Of a DNA stretch of 64,000 bases, positions 41,704 through 49,756 are shown one piece after another. The position numbers were made by a program, and so were the translations under genes. Origin of the DNA: Albimonas sp963977235 (GTDB taxonomy: Bacteria > Pseudomonadota > Alphaproteobacteria > Rhodobacterales > Rhodobacteraceae); contig NZ_CAXBOD010000004.1 of NCBI RefSeq assembly GCF_963977235.1, positions 72,544-136,543 of the forward strand, read 5' to 3'. The notes below the pieces were generated by a model. It had not been told where the DNA came from. It was given only the letters and a program-made list of their open reading frames with translations, and did no database searches. The number at the start of each line of letters is the position of its first letter. Position 1 is the stretch's first letter.

Positions 41704-43145
41704 CGGCCCTCGCCCGCCTCCGCGCCCCGGCGCCGGAGCGCCGCCGCAGCGCGCCCCCCGGCGCGCGGCCGGCGGACGACGGCCGGCCCCTGCCTGTTCC
41801 GACGCCCGCGCCCCTCCGGGCCCGCGCCGCCCGGCGGCTCCGGGGCGCGCTCGCCCACCTGCTGGCCGCCGGTCTCGCGGCGCTTCTCCCCGCCGCCGCG
41901 CCCGCCCAGACCGCCGCCGACGCCCCTCGCCTGACGGTGGAGTTCGAGACGGACGAGACCCTGCCCGGCCAGCCCCTGACCCTGCGCATGACCCTGCTGG
42001 TCCCCACCTTCCTGCCCGAGCCCCCGGTCTGGCCCAGCTTCGACGCGCCCAACCTGCGCGTGCGCCTGCCCTCGCGCGCCACCGGCCCGGTCAGCGGCCG
42101 GGTCGAAGGGCAGACCTGGTCGGGCCTCTCGCGGCGCTGGCAGATCGCGCCGCTGGCGCCGGGCGCCTACACCCTCCCCGCCTCGCAGATCGCCGTCACC
42201 TGGGCCGATCCCGACGCCCCCGGCGGCGCCCCCCTGCGCACGACCCTGACCACCCCCGCCATCGACTTCCGCGCCATCGTGCCCGAGGGGGCCGAGGACC
42301 TTTCCCCCTTCATCGCCGCCGCCGACCTGACGCTGGAGCGCAGGATCGAGGGCGAGCCGCAGGGGATGACCGCGGGCGAGGCCCTCTCGGTCACGCTGAC
42401 CGCGACGATCGAGGGAGCCTCGCCGATGCTGCTGCCCCCGCTCGCGCCGCCGCCCGCGATCGAGGGGCTCGCCGCCTATCCCGACGAGCCCGAGCTGGTC
42501 GAGACGCAGGCGCGCGGCCGCCTCTCGGGAACCCGGACCGAGCGCATCTCCCTGCTTGCCCAGGGCGGCGGCGCGGGCGAGCTGCCGGCCCTCGCCCTGC
42601 GCTGGTGGGACATCGACGAGGCAAGGGTGAAGACCGCCGAGGTCCCGGCTGTCGCGATCTCGGTCGAGGGTCCGCCCGCCGCCTCCGCCGCCGCGCCCGA
42701 TCCCGCCGCGCGTCTGCGCCTGGCGCTGTGGGTCGGGGCGGGGGTGGCGGCGGCGCTGCTGGCCCTGTGGCTCGCCCGGCGGGCGGCGCCGCCCCTGCGC
42801 CGGGGCCTTGCTGCGCGCCGCGCCGCCCGGCTCGCCTCCGCCGCCCACGCCTGGGCGGGCCTGCAGGCCGCCCTGCGCGCCCGCGACGCCGCCGCCCTGC
42901 GCCCGGCGCTGGACCTGTGGGCGAGCCGCGTCGCGGGCGACCCGAGGCAGGCGCCCGCGGTGCAGTCCGCCCTTCTCGCGCTCGGCGCCGCGCGCTATGC
43001 GCCCGCGCCCACGGGCGACGCGTCGGCCTGGCGCGCGCTGGCCGCGGCGCTTGCCGAGGCCCGCCGCCGCCATCCGCCGCGCGAGGCCTCCCGGAGCCAC
43101 GGCCCCGGGGTCCGCCACCTGCCCCCGCTCAATCCCGTCGGCTGA
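41700..43145 (+). CDS. BatD-like membrane protein
   Basis: A 481-residue protein, last of the MoxR/Bat operon. An unusually long N-terminal extension (about 45 residues, Arg/Pro-rich) precedes a signal-anchor-like segment (ALAHLLAAGLAALLPAAAPA). The large periplasmic beta-rich region has the BatD features LPGQPLTLRMTLLVPTFLPEPPVW and GLSRRWQIAPLAPGAYTLP. One C-terminal helix (LALWVGAGVAAALLALWLA) and a cytoplasmic tail follow. A later start is possible in view of the odd leader. It belongs to the membrane complex with BatA and BatB. Confidence 0.87.
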   Translation: MTALARLRAPAPERRRSAPPGARPADDGRPLPVPTPAPLRARAARRLRGALAHLLAAGLAALLPAAAPAQTAADAPRLTVEFETDETLPGQPLTLRMTLLVPTFLPEPPVWPSFDAPNLRVRLPSRATGPVSGRVEGQTWSGLSRRWQIAPLAPGAYTLPASQIAVTWADPDAPGGAPLRTTLTTPAIDFRAIVPEGAEDLSPFIAAADLTLERRIEGEPQGMTAGEALSVTLTATIEGASPMLLPPLAPPPAIEGLAAYPDEPELVETQARGRLSGTRTERISLLAQGGGAGELPALALRWWDIDEARVKTAEVPAVAISVEGPPAASAAAPDPAARLRLALWVGAGVAAALLALWLARRAAPPLRRGLAARRAARLASAAHAWAGLQAALRARDAAALRPALDLWASRVAGDPRQAPAVQSALLALGAARYAPAPTGDASAWRALAAALAEARRRHPPREASRSHGPGVRHLPPLNPVG

Positions 43146-43285
43146 GCCGCCCCGCGGGCGAGGCCGGCGTGCCGACGAAGCCTCGCCGCCCCCCCGCCCT
43201 CCGGCTGCCCCTCAGGCGCGCAAGGCGCTTGCCCCCTCCGCCTCTCGCCGACAGACTTGCCGGCAAACAAGGGAGGAGGACCCCG

Positions 43286-44143
43286 ATGACCCGCAGGACG
43301 CAGATCCTGGCCGACGACCTCTGCTTTGGAGAGGGCCCGCGCTGGCATGACGGACGGTTGTGGCTGTCGGACATGCACGACCAGAAGGTGCTCGCCATCG
43401 CCCCCGACGGAACCCGGGAGGTGATGCTGACGCTCGAGGACCGGCCCAGCGGCCTCGGCTGGCTGCCCGACGGCGACCTGCTGGTGGTGGCGATGACCTC
43501 CCGCCGGCTGCTGCGGGCGGGGGGCGGCCGGATCTCGGTCCATGCCGAGCTGTGGGACCTCGCCGACCACCATTGCAACGACCTGGTGGTGATGGCCGAC
43601 GGCACGGCGTTCGTGGGCAACTTCGGCTTCGACCTCGAGGCGATGCTGCGCGGCGAGGCGGAGCCCGCTCCCACCCCCCTGATCCGCGTCGCCCCCGACG
43701 GCGCCGCCGAGCGGGTGGGCGAACCCCTCCACTTCCCCAACGGCATGGCGATCACCCCCGACAACAGGACCCTGATCGTGGGCGAGACGCAGGGCGGGCG
43801 TCTCTCGGCCTATGACCTCGGTCCGGGCGGCGCGCTGTCGAACTTCCGCACCTGGTCGGCGCCCGAGGGCCTGCGCCCCGACGGCATCTGCCTGGACGCC
43901 GAGGGCGCGGTCTGGGTCGCCTCCCCCCGCCGCGGCGCCTGCGTGCGCGTGGCCGAGGGCGGCCGGGTGCTCGACGAGATCCCCGTGGAAACCGAGGCCT
44001 ACGCCTGCATGCTGGGCGGCGAGGACGGCCGCACCCTGCACATCCTCACCGCCGTGAACCACGACCGCGAGGACACCCGCCGCCGCCGCGCCGGCCGGGT
44101 CGAGACGGTCCTTGTGGACGCCCCCCGCGCAGGCCTCCCCTGA
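43286..44143 (+). CDS. SMP-30/gluconolactonase/LRE family protein
   Basis: A 285-residue six-bladed beta-propeller lactonase. The metal Glu lies in LCFGEGPRWHDGRLWLSDMH. The Asn/Asp ligands lie in NDLVVMADGTAFVGNFGFD, HFPNGMAITPDNRTLIVGET and RPDGICLDAEGAVWVASP. It would hydrolyse a sugar lactone or another ester; the precise lactone is not readable. GGGAGGAGGA lies 5 bases before the ATG. A large hairpin follows the gene. It is monocistronic, 140 bases after the Bat operon. Confidence 0.92.
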   Translation: MTRRTQILADDLCFGEGPRWHDGRLWLSDMHDQKVLAIAPDGTREVMLTLEDRPSGLGWLPDGDLLVVAMTSRRLLRAGGGRISVHAELWDLADHHCNDLVVMADGTAFVGNFGFDLEAMLRGEAEPAPTPLIRVAPDGAAERVGEPLHFPNGMAITPDNRTLIVGETQGGRLSAYDLGPGGALSNFRTWSAPEGLRPDGICLDAEGAVWVASPRRGACVRVAEGGRVLDEIPVETEAYACMLGGEDGRTLHILTAVNHDREDTRRRRAGRVETVLVDAPRAGLP

Positions 44144-44146
44144 TCG

Positions 44147-44192
44147 GGCGAGGGCGGGGCGCCGCGAGGCCTCGCCGCTCCCCGCCCTCGCC
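44147..44192. terminator. Bidirectional terminator-like hairpin
   Basis: GGCGAGGGCGGGG (44147-44159) pairs perfectly with CCCCGCCCTCGCC (44180-44192). The loop contains a further palindrome, GCGAGGCCTCGC. It starts 4 bases after the lactonase stop and lies between convergent genes, so it can serve both. Confidence 0.7.
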
Positions 44193-44210
44193 CCGGAGCC
44201 CCGCCGGCAG

Positions 44211-44258
44211 CGGGGTCGGCGGGCGGGCGTCCCGTCCGCGAAGCGGGCGGCAGAGCCG
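44211..44258. repeat. Intergenic hairpin repeat, copy 1
   Basis: A 48-bp block differing by one base from 47452-47499. It contains CCGTCCGC-GAA-GCGGGCGG, and the outer arms GTCGGCGG/CCGCCGAC (to 44268) pair, so it folds into a stem with an inner hairpin. The two copies are direct repeats flanking the esterase and BTAD-hydrolase genes. Confidence 0.75.
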
Positions 44259-44278
44259 CTCCGCCGACCCGCGAACGC

Positions 44279-45268
44279 TCACCCCGCCCCGCCCCCCGCG
44301 CGAACCGGCGCCGCCGCGCCAGGCAATCCCACGGCGCGATCCGCCGCGCCAGGCGATCCCACGGCGCGGTCCCCCGCGCCAGGCGCCCCCACGGCGCGTT
44401 CGAGGAACGCCATGATCTCCTCGATCAGCACCGGTCGCGCGCCGCCCTCGATCGGCGCGCTCGCCGGATAGAAATGCCCATGGCCGGGGACACGCGCCGA
44501 AACACAGGGCAACCCGGCCCCGGCCAGCGCCGCATGCAGCCCAGGCGCGGCGTCGCGGATCGCGGGCAGGTCGTCCTCGGCGGTGACCAGCAACACCGGG
44601 AAGGCCGCGCCCCCCGCCTCGCGATGCGCGCGCGCGAACCCCTCGGGCGCCGCGCCCGACAGGCAGATCACCCCGGCCGGATCGATGTCATGGGTCAGCG
44701 CCGCGCTGATCGCCAGCCGCGCCCCGGCCGAGAACCCGCCCAGCACGATCCGCGAGGGATCCACCCCGTGCCGCCGCGCCGCTCCGGCAAGGTATCGATA
44801 GGCCGCGGTCACGTCGTCGATGCCGCCCTCGATGGCCTCGCGCATCTCCTCCGGCCCGATCGGCGCCAACCCCAGCATCCCGCGCACCACCTGGATCCGA
44901 TCCAGGTTCGCCTCGCCCGCCGTCATCGCCTGCGTGGGCCCCGGGTCCGGCCGCAGCTGCGCCAGTCGATAGCTCAGCGAGGCCGCCACATAGCCCTGAC
45001 CCGCGAGCATCCGGCAATACTCGGCCATTGCGGTGCTGCGCCGGCCCGCCTCGTCCGCGAACCCGTCGTCCTGGCGCGAGCCGCGGTGGAACGCCCCGCC
45101 GAAGGCCAGCAGCACCGCCGCCCGCCCGCCGTCGGGCGCAGGCCCCGCGGGACGATACAGGTCCAGTTCCAGCGCGACGCTCTCGGGCGCCGCGCCGTCC
45201 CGGCGCAGGGCGTGGCCGTAGACGATATCGGGCTCGACGACGACCTCGTGGCGGGGAGAGAGCGGCAT
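44279..45268 (-). CDS. Alpha/beta-hydrolase (esterase) with repeat tail
   Basis: A 329-residue serine hydrolase. ATG 45268 follows AAGGAG by 7 bases. The oxyanion region is VLLAFGGAFHRGSRQDD, the nucleophile Ser180 is in VLGGFSAGARL, the acid is Asp232 or Asp233 in TAEDDLPAI, and the base His is in PGHGHFYPAS. It resembles BD-FAE/kynurenine-formamidase-like esterases. The C-terminal 40 residues carry RAVG(A/S/L)PGA(G/A)(D/A) three times, from a 30-bp tandem DNA repeat, and lie outside the fold. It sits downstream of the BTAD-hydrolase regulator on the same strand, 165 bases apart, and may be its target. Confidence 0.87.
   Translation of the reverse strand: MPLSPRHEVVVEPDIVYGHALRRDGAAPESVALELDLYRPAGPAPDGGRAAVLLAFGGAFHRGSRQDDGFADEAGRRSTAMAEYCRMLAGQGYVAASLSYRLAQLRPDPGPTQAMTAGEANLDRIQVVRGMLGLAPIGPEEMREAIEGGIDDVTAAYRYLAGAARRHGVDPSRIVLGGFSAGARLAISAALTHDIDPAGVICLSGAAPEGFARAHREAGGAAFPVLLVTAEDDLPAIRDAAPGLHAALAGAGLPCVSARVPGHGHFYPASAPIEGGARPVLIEEIMAFLERAVGAPGAGDRAVGSPGAADRAVGLPGAAAPVRAGGGAG
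44311..44400. repeat. Three 30-bp tandem repeats at the 3' end of the esterase gene
   Basis: Units 44311-44340, 44341-44370 and 44371-44400 share CCGCGCCAGGC-N4-CCCACGGCGCG with few mismatches. Each encodes ten residues in frame. It is a coding minisatellite prone to length change. Confidence 0.9.
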
Positions 45269-45433
45269 GGCGGGCTCCTTTGCGGCGACGGGAAGGCCCG
45301 AGCCTGCGGGATCCCCGCCCCGCACGCCACCGGTTTCGCCTCGCCGGCGCGCTGTCTTGCGTCGACCGCGACCGAGGCATGTCGATCCGCCACGGGCCTC
45401 CGCCGCGCCGCGCGCGGCGCATCGAAACGCGCC

Positions 45434-47206
45434 CTACGCCCCGTGCTCGGCCAGGAACTGGGCGACCGTCTCCAGCGCGCCCTGCCAGGCGGGCTCGCGG
45501 TCGACAAGGATGTGATTTCTGCTCTCGACCGGCACGAAGCAGGCGCCGGGAATGCCGCGCGCCACCGCGCGCGCCATCTCCAGCGGGATGCGCTGGTCGT
45601 CGCGCGCATGCAGCACGATCGTGGGCGCCTGCACCTGCGCCAGCCGCTCGCGCACGTCGATCCACCCGAACGCGTCCTGGAAGCGCGCCGCGTTGCAGGG
45701 CGAGGCGGTCAAACGCTGGAACTCGTCGAACCAGGCCAGCTCCTCATGCGTCGCGTCGGGCATGAAGGTCTGCGAGAAGATGTGCCGGTAGGCGGGGTTG
45801 TCGGTGCCCCAGCCCACCTCGGTCAACTGGCGCACGGCCTCGCGCCGGGCCTGCTCCTCCGCGCTCGCGTCCAGCCGCCAGCCCGCCGCATAGCTGCCGA
45901 ACAGGATCAGCGCCGAGACCCGCTCGGGGTGACGCACGGCATACTCGATCGACACCGCCGCCCCCTGGGAGATCCCCAGCAGCGGAAAGCGCTCCAGCCC
46001 GAGGTGGTCGGCCACCGCCTCGAGGTCGGTGACGAACGCCTCGAAGCTCAGGTCGTCCACGTCCCAGTCCGAGAGGCCGCAGCCCCGCTCGTCATAGCGG
46101 ATGAAGGTGCGCAGCCGCGCGATCTCGGCGAAGGTGCGTCCCCAGATCGGGCTGCCCCAGTCGTATTCCAGGTGATTGAGCCAGTTCGCGGCCTTCAGCA
46201 TCGGCGGCCCCGAACCCACGCTCGCCCAGGCGATCTTCACCCGGTCCGAGGTGTCGCAGAAGCCGATCCGCTGGGCCCGCAGCGCGCGCGAGCGCGCCCG
46301 CGCTCCCGGCCGCCGCCCCGGTCCCGTGGCGACCAGCGGCGCCGCGGCGGCGTCCGCGGCCCGCCGGGCCGCCACCGCCGCCCGTCGCGCCGCCGAGGCG
46401 TCGCGCCCCCCCGGGGAGAGCAGCCCCGATGCGCCCTGACTCGAGGCGACGGCGTTCGAGGACGCCCCAGGCGAAACCGCAGCGCCGGACGTCCCCGATC
46501 CGCGCACCGTTCCGCTCAGCGGTATGGCGCCCGGCGCCCCGCCCGTCCCGCCCTCGCCGAAACCGGTCGCGCGCTCGCCAAAGCCGGTCACGCGCTCGCG
46601 CCGGGGCCGCTGCGCCTGCGCGCGCTCGTGCCGCTCGGCCCCCGCCGGGTCGGCCTCGCGCCACAGCCGCATCCACTTGTCCGCCGCCAGCCCCGACGTC
46701 TCGGGATGCAGGGCCAGCCGGCGCAGCAGTTCGACCCGCGCGGCGCCGGCATCCTCCCGCTCGGCCGCAAGCCAGGCGTCGAACCCCTCGACCCCGGCCC
46801 CGTCGAGCCCGTCGAACGGCGTCTCGTCCAGACTGCGGGCCATGTCCTCGAGCCTCGCCAGAGGCGCCCCCTCATCGGGCGCGCGCAGCAGGGCGTGGAT
46901 CTCCAGCAGATCGACGCAGACCCGCTCGCCGTCGAAGCGCACCCGCTCCCGGTCGGCGACGATGCGCGGGCGGTCCGGCGCGTCGACCACCGGGCGCAGC
47001 TTGCTCAGCGACCAGCGAAGGGCGGCGCGAGGGTCGTCGGGCAGGTTCCAGAACAGCTCGCACAGGCGCTCGCGCCGATGCGGGCGCCCGGTCGCCACCA
47101 GCAGCGCCAGCAACGCGCGGGCCTTGCGCGAGGCGGGAAGCGGCGCCGTCACGCCCCCGGCTTCCACCCGGAGCTCGCCCAGCAAAGAGATCTTGAGATC
47201 CGTCAA
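45434..47206 (-). CDS. BTAD-type DNA-binding domain fused to alpha/beta hydrolase
   Basis: A 590-residue fusion. Residues 1-95 form an OmpR/SARP-like winged helix (LKISLLGELRVEAGG, LLALLVATGRPHRRERLCEL, RAALRWSLSKLRPVV). Residues 95-190 are helical, like a bacterial transcriptional activation domain. A low-complexity linker (205-300) leads to an alpha/beta hydrolase with a complete triad: Ser413 in GISQGAAVS, Asp536 in HARDDQRIP and His565 in ESRNHILVD. The start codon is TTG with GGGGAG upstream. The hydrolase may act as ligand sensor, as in RsbQ or plant hormone receptors, or as an enzyme that removes the inducer. It lies next to an esterase gene in the same direction. The ligand is unknown. 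Confidence 0.88.
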   Translation of the reverse strand: MTDLKISLLGELRVEAGGVTAPLPASRKARALLALLVATGRPHRRERLCELFWNLPDDPRAALRWSLSKLRPVVDAPDRPRIVADRERVRFDGERVCVDLLEIHALLRAPDEGAPLARLEDMARSLDETPFDGLDGAGVEGFDAWLAAEREDAGAARVELLRRLALHPETSGLAADKWMRLWREADPAGAERHERAQAQRPRRERVTGFGERATGFGEGGTGGAPGAIPLSGTVRGSGTSGAAVSPGASSNAVASSQGASGLLSPGGRDASAARRAAVAARRAADAAAAPLVATGPGRRPGARARSRALRAQRIGFCDTSDRVKIAWASVGSGPPMLKAANWLNHLEYDWGSPIWGRTFAEIARLRTFIRYDERGCGLSDWDVDDLSFEAFVTDLEAVADHLGLERFPLLGISQGAAVSIEYAVRHPERVSALILFGSYAAGWRLDASAEEQARREAVRQLTEVGWGTDNPAYRHIFSQTFMPDATHEELAWFDEFQRLTASPCNAARFQDAFGWIDVRERLAQVQAPTIVLHARDDQRIPLEMARAVARGIPGACFVPVESRNHILVDREPAWQGALETVAQFLAEHGA

Positions 47207-47451
47207 CGCCCGGCCGCTCCCCCAACCGTTGAACCTTCCAATGGTCAGTTAGGGATACCACCGCGGTCTCGCGCGCCGCAACGCCTCCGCGCATGTCATG
47301 CAGCGCGGGTTCATCGCCCCGCGCTTTTTATGGCTTCCCCGCCAAGGCCACCTCCCACATCCCCTTGCCGACAGGGCCCGATCGCCTCGCCGAACCGGGA
47401 CGACGCGCCCCCCGCGCCCTGACGCCCGCCCCCTGACGTCGCGCCCCGCGA

Positions 47452-47499
47452 CGGGGTCGGCGGGCGGGCGTCCCGTCCGCGCAGCGGGCGGCAGAGCCG
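47452..47499. repeat. Intergenic hairpin repeat, copy 2
   Basis: Same orientation as 44211-44258, with one mismatch over 48 bases. It lies in the 428-base gap before acuI. The rest of this gap (47207-47451, 47500-47634) has an AT-richer stretch likely to hold the BTAD gene promoter, and the acuI promoter region; no further gene is seen. Confidence 0.75.
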
Positions 47500-47538
47500 T
47501 CCCGCCGGCCCGCCCCGAACCCCGCCCTTGTTTTTAGG

Positions 47539-47551
47539 AGACGCCCGGTCT
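47539..47551. promoter_or_regulatory. Candidate operator upstream of acuI
   Basis: AGAC-GCCCG-GTCT is an inverted repeat within the AT-richer stretch TTTTTAGGAGACGCCCGGTC, about 85 bases before acuI. It is a possible AcuR-like TetR site. The arms are short, so the call is weak. Confidence 0.25.
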
Positions 47552-47634
47552 AATCCTTGCCGCAACCGCGCGGACCGCCCCCGGACCCTCCCGGCGGCCG
47601 GCCCTGACAGGCCCCGACAGGCAAGGAGACCCCG

Positions 47635-48627
47635 ATGTTCGACGCCATCCTCATCGACAAGTCCGACGACGCCCAGACCGTCAAGCTGACCCAGGTGGAC
47701 GACGCCGACCTGCCCGAGGGCGACGTGACCGTCCGCATCGCCGCCTCGACCCTCAACTACAAGGACGCGCTCGCCATCACCGGCAAGAGCCCGGTGGTCC
47801 GCAAGTTCCCCATGGTCCCCGGCATCGACTTCTCCGGCGTGGTCGAGGACTCCGCCTCCCCCGACTGGAAGCCCGGCGATCGCGTCGTGCTCAACGGCTG
47901 GGGCGTGGGCGAGACTCACTGGGGCGGCCTCGCCGGCAAGGCCCGCGTGAAGTCCGAGTGGCTGGTGCCGCTCCCCGAGGCCTTCTCGATGCGCCAGGCC
48001 ATGGCCATCGGCACCGCGGGCTACACATCGATGCTCTGCGTCATGGCGCTCGAGCGCCAGGGCGTCACCCCCGACAAGGGCCCGATCCTGGTCACCGGCG
48101 CGGCCGGCGGCGTCGGCAGCGTGGCCGTCGCCCTGCTCGCCAGGCTCGGCCACGAGGTCCACGCCGTCACCGGCCGCCCCGAGGAATCGGACTACCTCAA
48201 GGCGCTGGGCGCTTCCGAGATCCTCGACCGCTCCGAGTTCTCCGAGAAGGGCCGCCCGCTCGGCAAGGAGCGCTGGGCCGGCGCCGTCGACGTGGCCGGC
48301 GGCCAGGTGCTCGCCAACGTGCTCTCCCAGATCCGCTACCGCGGCGCGGTCGCGGCCTGCGGTCTGGCCGCCGGCATGGGCCTGCCCGCCTCCGTCGCGC
48401 CCTTCATCCTGCGCAACGTGACGCTCGCCGGCGTCGACTCGGTGATGTGCCCCAGGGCCGACCGGATCGAGGCCTGGACCCGTCTCGCCGCCGACCTCGA
48501 CCCCAGGCTGCTGGACTCGATGACCCACGAGGTCCCGCTCGCCGAGGCGATCCCCACCTGCGACAAGCTCCTCGCCGGCCAGGTCCGCGGCCGCGCCGTG
48601 GTGCCGATCGACGCCTCGATCTCCTGA
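47635..48627 (+). CDS. acuI: Acryloyl-CoA reductase AcuI (MDR family, YhdH/AcuI)
   Basis: A 330-residue NADPH-dependent reductase. The YhdH/AcuI blocks are LNYKDALAITGKSPVVRKFP, PGIDFSGVVEDS, GWGVGETHWGGLAGKARV, IGTAGYTSMLCVMALE and VTGAAGGVGSVAVALLARLG. AcuI reduces toxic acryloyl-CoA to propionyl-CoA in DMSP and 3-hydroxypropionate metabolism and protects against acrylate. GCAAGGAG lies about 7 bases before the ATG. A GC hairpin follows the gene. An AcuR-like TetR gene lies 3 kb downstream on the same strand. Confidence 0.92.
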   Translation: MFDAILIDKSDDAQTVKLTQVDDADLPEGDVTVRIAASTLNYKDALAITGKSPVVRKFPMVPGIDFSGVVEDSASPDWKPGDRVVLNGWGVGETHWGGLAGKARVKSEWLVPLPEAFSMRQAMAIGTAGYTSMLCVMALERQGVTPDKGPILVTGAAGGVGSVAVALLARLGHEVHAVTGRPEESDYLKALGASEILDRSEFSEKGRPLGKERWAGAVDVAGGQVLANVLSQIRYRGAVAACGLAAGMGLPASVAPFILRNVTLAGVDSVMCPRADRIEAWTRLAADLDPRLLDSMTHEVPLAEAIPTCDKLLAGQVRGRAVVPIDASIS

Positions 48628-48639
48628 GCCAGCCTGCCC

Positions 48640-48664
48640 CCGCCCCGGCCCCGCGCCGGGGCGG
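48640..48664 (+). terminator. Hairpin after acuI
   Basis: CCGCCCCGGC and GCCGGGGCGG form a perfect 10-bp stem with a 5-base loop, 13 bases after the acuI stop. Confidence 0.6.
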
Positions 48665-48712
48665 CCCGCCCCACCGCCCGCGCCCGCCGCGCCACCTTCA
48701 GGATCCCGCTCC

Positions 48713-49288
48713 ATGACCGCCGACCTGCCGATCAGCCGCTTTCCCGTCCCCTCCCTCGCCGAGATGCCCGACGACATCCGCGAGCGGATCGAGGCCGTGC
48801 AGGAGAAGTCCGGCTTCATCCCCAACGTGTTCCTCGCGCTCGCCCACCGCCCCGACGAGTTCCGCGCCTTCTTCGCCTATCACGACGCGCTGATGGACAA
48901 GCCCGGCAACCTCACCAAGGCCGAGCGCGAGATGATCGTGGTCGCCACCTCCAACGTGAACCAGTGCCAGTACTGCGTCGTCGCCCACGGCGCGATCCTC
49001 CGGATCCGCGCCAAGGACCCGCTGATCGCCGACCAGGTCGCGGTCAACTACCGCAAGGCCGACATCACCCCCCGCCAGCGGGCGATGCTCGACTTCGCCA
49101 TGAAGGTCTCCCAGTCCGCGCAGGAGGTCGGCGAGCCCGATTTCGAGACCCTGAAGTCCCACGGCTTCGACGAGGACGACATCTGGGACATCACCGGCAT
49201 CGCCGCCTTCTTCGCCCTGTCGAACCGGGTGGCCAACGTCTCGGGCATGCGCCCGAACCCCGAGTTCTACGCCATGGGCCGCGGCTGA
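48713..49288 (+). CDS. AhpD-like peroxidase-related protein
   Basis: A 191-residue all-helical protein of the carboxymuconolactone decarboxylase/AhpD fold. The redox motif is NVNQCQYCVVAHGAIL (CxxC, then His). The N-terminal SRFPVPSLAEMPDDIRERI and the C-terminal SGMRPNPEFYAMGR are typical of the uncharacterised peroxidase-related subfamily. It probably reduces peroxides with a thiol partner. It is followed 11 bases later by another member of the same superfamily. Confidence 0.9.
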   Translation: MTADLPISRFPVPSLAEMPDDIRERIEAVQEKSGFIPNVFLALAHRPDEFRAFFAYHDALMDKPGNLTKAEREMIVVATSNVNQCQYCVVAHGAILRIRAKDPLIADQVAVNYRKADITPRQRAMLDFAMKVSQSAQEVGEPDFETLKSHGFDEDDIWDITGIAAFFALSNRVANVSGMRPNPEFYAMGRG

Positions 49289-49299
49289 GGAGAAACGCC

Positions 49300-49668
49300 A
49301 TGCTGGTCGACTGGATCTCCTACCTGCGCGAGGGCCGGCGCGCCGGCGCGAAGCTCGCCAAGGCCAACCCCAAGATGGTCGAGGGCTACCAGGCCCTCTC
49401 GGCCGGGCAGAACGGCAACGGCGCGCTCGACGCCCGCACGCGGGAGCTGATCGCGCTGGCGGTCGCCGTGACCACCCGCTGCGACACCTGCATCGCGGTC
49501 CACGCCCAGCGCGCCCGCGAGGCCGGCGTGACCGAGGCCGAGCTCGCCGACGCCATGGGCACGGCCGTGGCGCTGAACGCCGGCGCCGCCTACAGCTACG
49601 CCATGCGCACGCTCGAGGCCTTCGACCAGTTCGGCGAGAAGACCCCCGCCGAGCCGTCCGCCCGGTGA
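49300..49668 (+). CDS. Carboxymuconolactone decarboxylase/AhpD-family protein, short
   Basis: A 122-residue member of the CMD superfamily. The core is LDARTRELIALAVAVTTRCDTCIAVHAQRAREAG, with CxxC and a His 3 residues later, the peroxidase-type site rather than that of a true decarboxylase. GAGGAG lies a few bases before the ATG. It forms a two-gene unit with the preceding AhpD-like gene. A strong hairpin follows. Confidence 0.9.
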   Translation: MLVDWISYLREGRRAGAKLAKANPKMVEGYQALSAGQNGNGALDARTRELIALAVAVTTRCDTCIAVHAQRAREAGVTEAELADAMGTAVALNAGAAYSYAMRTLEAFDQFGEKTPAEPSAR

Positions 49669-49691
49669 CCTCCCCGGCGTCCCTCCGCGCC

Positions 49692-49719
49692 GCCGCCCCC
49701 GGGGCTCCCCGGGGGCGGC
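49692..49719 (+). terminator. Strong hairpin after the AhpD-like pair
   Basis: GCCGCCCCCGGGG and CCCCGGGGGCGGC form a perfect 13-bp stem with a CT loop, 23 bases after the stop. It probably ends the acuI/AhpD region transcript. Confidence 0.65.
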
Positions 49720-49756
49720 CAGGGACACGCGCATCGCCGCGCCGCGGGGCCCGTCG

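Noticed and set aside
44311..44400. Short regularly spaced repeats as a CRISPR array
   Set aside because: The 30-bp units are directly adjacent, with no spacers, and encode an in-frame protein repeat.
44211..47499. An insertion sequence or transposon enclosed by the hairpin repeats
   Set aside because: No transposase, target duplication or terminal inverted repeat pair is seen; the repeats are direct and intergenic.
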